DNA from: Hypsibius dujardini
Taxonomy: Eukaryota > Tardigrada > Eutardigrada > Parachela > Hypsibiidae
NCBI GenBank assembly: GCA_001579985.1
Contig: LRSR01000005.1
Location: 1 to 29,771, forward strand
Reading direction: 5' to 3'
DNA length: 29,771 nt
The position numbers were made by a program, and so were the translations under genes. Under the pieces are notes generated by a model that saw only the letters and a program-made list of their open reading frames with translations, did not search any database and had not been told where the DNA came from. Below are positions 26,644 to 29,771 of the stretch, piece after piece. The first letter of the stretch is position 1, and every line of letters begins with the position of its first letter.

Positions 26644-27072
26644 CTAAACATCTCCACCATTGTGCATCATTGTGGAAGAGGAGTCGCCACCACTGCTGCC
26701 GGGTCGATGGTGGTCGACGTTGAGTTCAGTGAGGAGGACGTGCATCGAGTCGTCCTCGGGGGAGTGGTGGATGTCGATGATGAAGATGTCTTCGTTGGAG
26801 TAGAAGCCCAGCATGTCGTCGTCCACTTCCACAGTCGCGCTGTGATAATTAATTAAATAGTATAAATAATGAAAAATAAATATCCTGCCTGTCTGTATGC
26901 TTGCCTGTCTGTCTGTCTGTCTGTCTGTCTGCCTGTCTGCCTGTCTGCCTGTCTGCCTGTCTGCCTGTCTGTATGCTTGCCTGTCTGTCTGCTTGTCTGC
27001 CTGTCTGCCTGTCTGTCTGTCTGTCTGCCTGTTTGTTTGTCTGTCTGTTCTGCCCACATGCATGTTTGTCTA

Positions 27073-27104
<32 letters not shown>

Positions 27105-29634
27105 CCTGTCTGCCTGTCTGCCTGTCTGCTTGTCTGCCTGTCTCTCTGTCTGTCTCTCTGTCTGTTTGTCTGTCTGTCTGCCTGTTAATTAAAGTTGATC
27201 AAAATTATAATAATTAATGTTTAGTACATTAAATAAAAAGGTAGTTATATGGGTATTACAAAATGAGCTGCAGTATGGACAACGGACACAAATACGCACC
27301 CTTTCAAATTCTTTTTGAATATCTTGGAGACTTTGTTGGGGTCCACTCCGTATTTCATGTAAATCTGAAGAGGGAAAAATTGTACGTGTTTTAAATTCGG
27401 GCGTGTTTAAAATGTGCAATAAGGCTTCGAGCAATGTTCGTACTGCTTGGACCAGGCCTTTGGTGGTGGGCGGCATCAGGTGGAGGGCCGTGTAGACGTC
27501 ATCCGTTTCTTTCCTCACGTAAAGCATAACTGCAAAAATTAGGCTTTAATAAGCTTTTAGATAATAGTAATTTATATATATATTGTATTTTGAATAGCAC
27601 AGTGGAAAGGTGGAAATAATTAAGACATCGATTCAGTCTATCTATCTGTCTGTGTGTCTGTGTGTTTGTGTGTCTGTCTGCCTGTCTGCCTGTCTGCCTG
27701 TCTGTCTGTCTGTCTGTCTGTTGTCTGTCTGTCTGTCTGTCTGTTTGTGGCTCAACTTACTGCGCTCCGAGGCGGACGGGACAATCTTCATCCGTTTTGG
27801 TGGCGGCAGGACATTGTCCACGATAGACGTGGGATGGTGATCCGACATGGCGTGGGCGTGGCCACTCAACTTGCCGCTGCTGGACGGGTCGACATCCTCC
27901 TCGGAGGCGGGATAATACAGTTCCATCGGGGGCAGCCGGTCGAGATCCTCCGCGGGCGTGAAGAGGATGGGCGGTTTGATGAGATCAGCCATAGCGTAGA
28001 ACTCGGACCGTTCGATCACCGCGTGGTAGAGGTCGTCCAGCTTCTTACGACCCGCCGCGGCCATCTTCCGCTTCGCCGCGCGGCGCTCCTCGTCGCGGGT
28101 CTTCCGTTCCGCTCCCTAAAAAAAAAATACCAACGGTAAAAAATCGCCAGCCTTAATGAATCAAATTAAAATTAAAATTATTTTAAATTAAATCAAATTA
28201 GTTTTAATTAAAATTAAAATTATTTTAAACTAAATTAAAATTATTCTCAAATAAATTTTAAATTATTTTAAGTTTAAATTAAAGTTTAAGTTATTTTAAA
28301 ATACATTAAAGTTTGAATTATTTTAAAATAAATTAACGTTTAAATTATTTTAAAATAAATAAAGATTTTAATGTCTAGCCAATTAAAAACAACACTTAAT
28401 TTTATATTTATTCATATGCTCGAGGAGCACGCAAAAGTAATGTCGAATCATCAGTTTTCTACGTATTTTAATGGGTAGAAATTCTTCATGCAGCTTACCT
28501 TGTCGCAGAAAACTTTAATCTGACAGTATCCCCGATGTACCGGGACCTTGCTGGGCACCCGAAACTCCAGGTCGTGGGTGTCGATTTGGACATGCAGCGG
28601 AAGACCCTAAACAAAAGGAAATGTACGGTCCGTTCGCAAGACCCAATTACAAATGGCGAAACGAATGAGACTGAAAAAAATCAGACTAAGAAAACAACTC
28701 GATTTATATTTATTTTTTAATTTTAAAAAAACAATTTTAAATTTGGTTTTTATGTTTATTTTTTAATTTCAAAAAACAATTAAAATTTAGTTTTTGGTAT
28801 TGATTTTTTAATTTTAAAATTTAATTTATTGACAAAACTAATTATTTATTATTTATTTTATTATAATTTAATATTATTTATTTATTATTTATTTTATTAT
28901 AACTCAATATTATTTATTTTATTATAATTTAATATTATTTATTTATTATTTATAAAATATTGGTTGGGAGTTTTTACCTTGACGCCTTTCTGGTTGCTGA
29001 AGTCCGTGCTGAGACACTGCACGGCAATGTTGACTTTGGCGGGTCCCTCGTTCGGGTTCCAGTACACGGAAATGGCGTTGTGTGAGGTCTCCTCGATGCA
29101 CCCCACCAAGCCCATACTGTTCTTCGTGTCGGCGTCGAAAATGCGCTGCTTGATACTGTGCTGCCGGCTGTGCCAAAACTGCCAGGCCTTGGCTTCCTCT
29201 TCGCTGGTTTTTTCCTCCCGGAACACCAGCATAATTGTTGTCTACAAATGCATGATAAAAAAAAATGCTAATTAATTTTTTAATAAATGTTTAAAAAAAA
29301 ACTTAAAATTTAAAAAAATTTAATCCTTCTTTAAAATTTTAATTTTAATTTTAATTTTAATACCGAGTTCATTGGGTTCAATTTTTCATCATTTAAAATT
29401 ATATATATATATATATATAAAGACCGAAAGGAAGTGTGTGTTTGTGTGCATGGATGATGGAGAGTGTGAAATTGATACCACACCCAAGCAAGCTTCCCCG
29501 CTTTTGAGAGAGAGAGAGACAACGCAAAACGCAGCAGTGCAAACAAAAACAGCCCATTCTTACTTTGACCGTTTGTGATTTCAAGGGCTTCTCGGGATCA
29601 GGAATGTACTCGAGGGTGATGGGGTAGAATTGGC
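26644..29634 (-). CDS. Grainyhead-like (CP2 family) transcription factor, 3' seven exons
   Basis: Exons right to left: 29564-29634, 28978-29241, 28499-28606, 27761-28115, 27444-27529, 27300-27364, 26644-26839 (TAG), all in phase, about 381 residues; the 5' end lies beyond the window. Grainyhead proteins bind DNA as dimers and control epithelial and cuticle barrier genes. Seen in order: [17 protein letters not shown], then [70 protein letters not shown] (end of the CP2 DNA-binding fold). A basic, proline-rich linker follows (PPPKRMKIV), then the C-terminal dimerisation domain ([50 protein letters not shown]). A His/Ser-rich tail of ~35 residues ends it. FWHSRQH and the RKETDDV block indicate the GRHL branch rather than TFCP2. 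Introns are AT-rich or filled with CTGY repeats. Confidence 0.95.
26885..27185 (+). repeat. (CTGT/CTGC)n microsatellite in the last intron of the Grainyhead-like gene
   Basis: Some 300 bases of CTGT, CTGC and occasional CTTG units, broken once near 27050-27065 (CTGCCCACATGCATG). On the gene's own strand it reads CAGA/CAGG, opposite to the donor-linked arrays in the other genes. Confidence 0.95.
27638..27750 (+). repeat. (CTGT/CTGC)n microsatellite in a Grainyhead-like intron
   Basis: The array ends about 10 bases inside the canonical donor (GTAAGT on the minus strand at 27755-27760), so on the gene strand CAGA repeats start almost at the 5' splice site. Confidence 0.93.
28140..28480. repeat. 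AT-rich (AAATTAAA/TTTTAAAATAAAT)n intron sequence
   Basis: Irregular tandem words such as TTATTTTAAAATAAATTAA fill the intron between exons 28499-28606 and 27761-28115. No other feature is seen. Confidence 0.75.
28690..28965. repeat. AT-rich (ATTTATTTATTAT)n intron sequence
   Basis: Near-pure A/T sequence with repeated TTTTAATTT and TATTATTTATTTATTATT words, in the intron between exons 28978-29241 and 28499-28606. Confidence 0.75.
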
Positions 29635-29679
29635 CTGTGGGTGTGGAGAGCGAAAGAAAATAATATTATTCAAAAGCAG

Positions 29680-29771
29680 AAACACAGACACAAAGACACA
29701 CAGACACACAGACACAAAGACACACAGGCAGACATGTAGACAGGCAGACAGACAGACAGACAGACAGACAG
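29680..29771 (+). repeat. (CAGA/CACAGA)n microsatellite at the window edge
   Basis: Begins as ACACAGACACAAAGAC units, becomes pure CAGA, and runs off the end of the window. It lies in the intron upstream of the first visible Grainyhead-like exon. Confidence 0.92.

Noticed and set aside
26869-27217. Cys-rich (CLSVCLPV)n frames in this and other CTGT tracts
   Set aside because: They are direct translations of CTGT/CTGC microsatellites located in introns or spacers, not knottin-like or toxin-like peptides.
27654-28139. 161-codon plus-strand frame opposite a Grainyhead-like exon
   Set aside because: It is the antisense shadow of the 355-nt exon on the minus strand, extended by a microsatellite.

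Overview
This is eukaryotic, animal nuclear DNA. Genes are split into short exons with GT-AG introns, and the window carries a Grainyhead-like transcription factor (metazoan), an XPR1-type phosphate exporter and a GTP-cyclohydrolase feedback regulator (GFRP). A UDP-glycosyltransferase of plant/bacterial type with spliceosomal introns points to an invertebrate lineage rich in acquired genes. A tardigrade is my best guess, but that is inference and nothing here proves it.

Layout, left to right. 1-3411 (+): 3' end of an alpha-galactosidase/alpha-N-acetylgalactosaminidase gene, with its upstream intron filled by a long-TIR element and several solo LTRs. 4366-7033 (+): complete 4-exon plant-type UDP-glycosyltransferase, about 474 aa. 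9032-15887 (+): complete 10-exon XPR1-like gene (SPX + EXS domains, about 651 aa), whose 2.5-kb intron 4 holds a pogo-like transposon nested in a MITE. 17272-17577 (-): single-exon GFRP homologue. 17578-21332: repeats, including a hAT-type MITE with an 8-bp target duplication, a 32-bp tandem array and a frameshifted second GFRP copy. 21333-23527 (-): 8-exon acyl-protein thioesterase (LYPLA type). 24154-25781 (+): 6-exon NME6-type nucleoside diphosphate kinase, divergent from the thioesterase. 26644 to the right edge (-): 3' seven exons of a Grainyhead-like gene.

The genes do not form a functional unit; they look like unrelated housekeeping or metabolic genes. What unites the window is its repeat landscape. 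(CTGT/CTGC)n and (GATT)n tetranucleotide repeats fill many introns. In three unrelated genes the CTGY repeat begins exactly at the 5' splice site, so the donor reads G|GTCTGYC. TA-flanked MITEs, a hAT MITE and LTRs with 4-bp target duplications make up much of the rest. Exon boundaries were placed by hand from protein-family continuity, matching phase and GT/AG; no alignment program was run.
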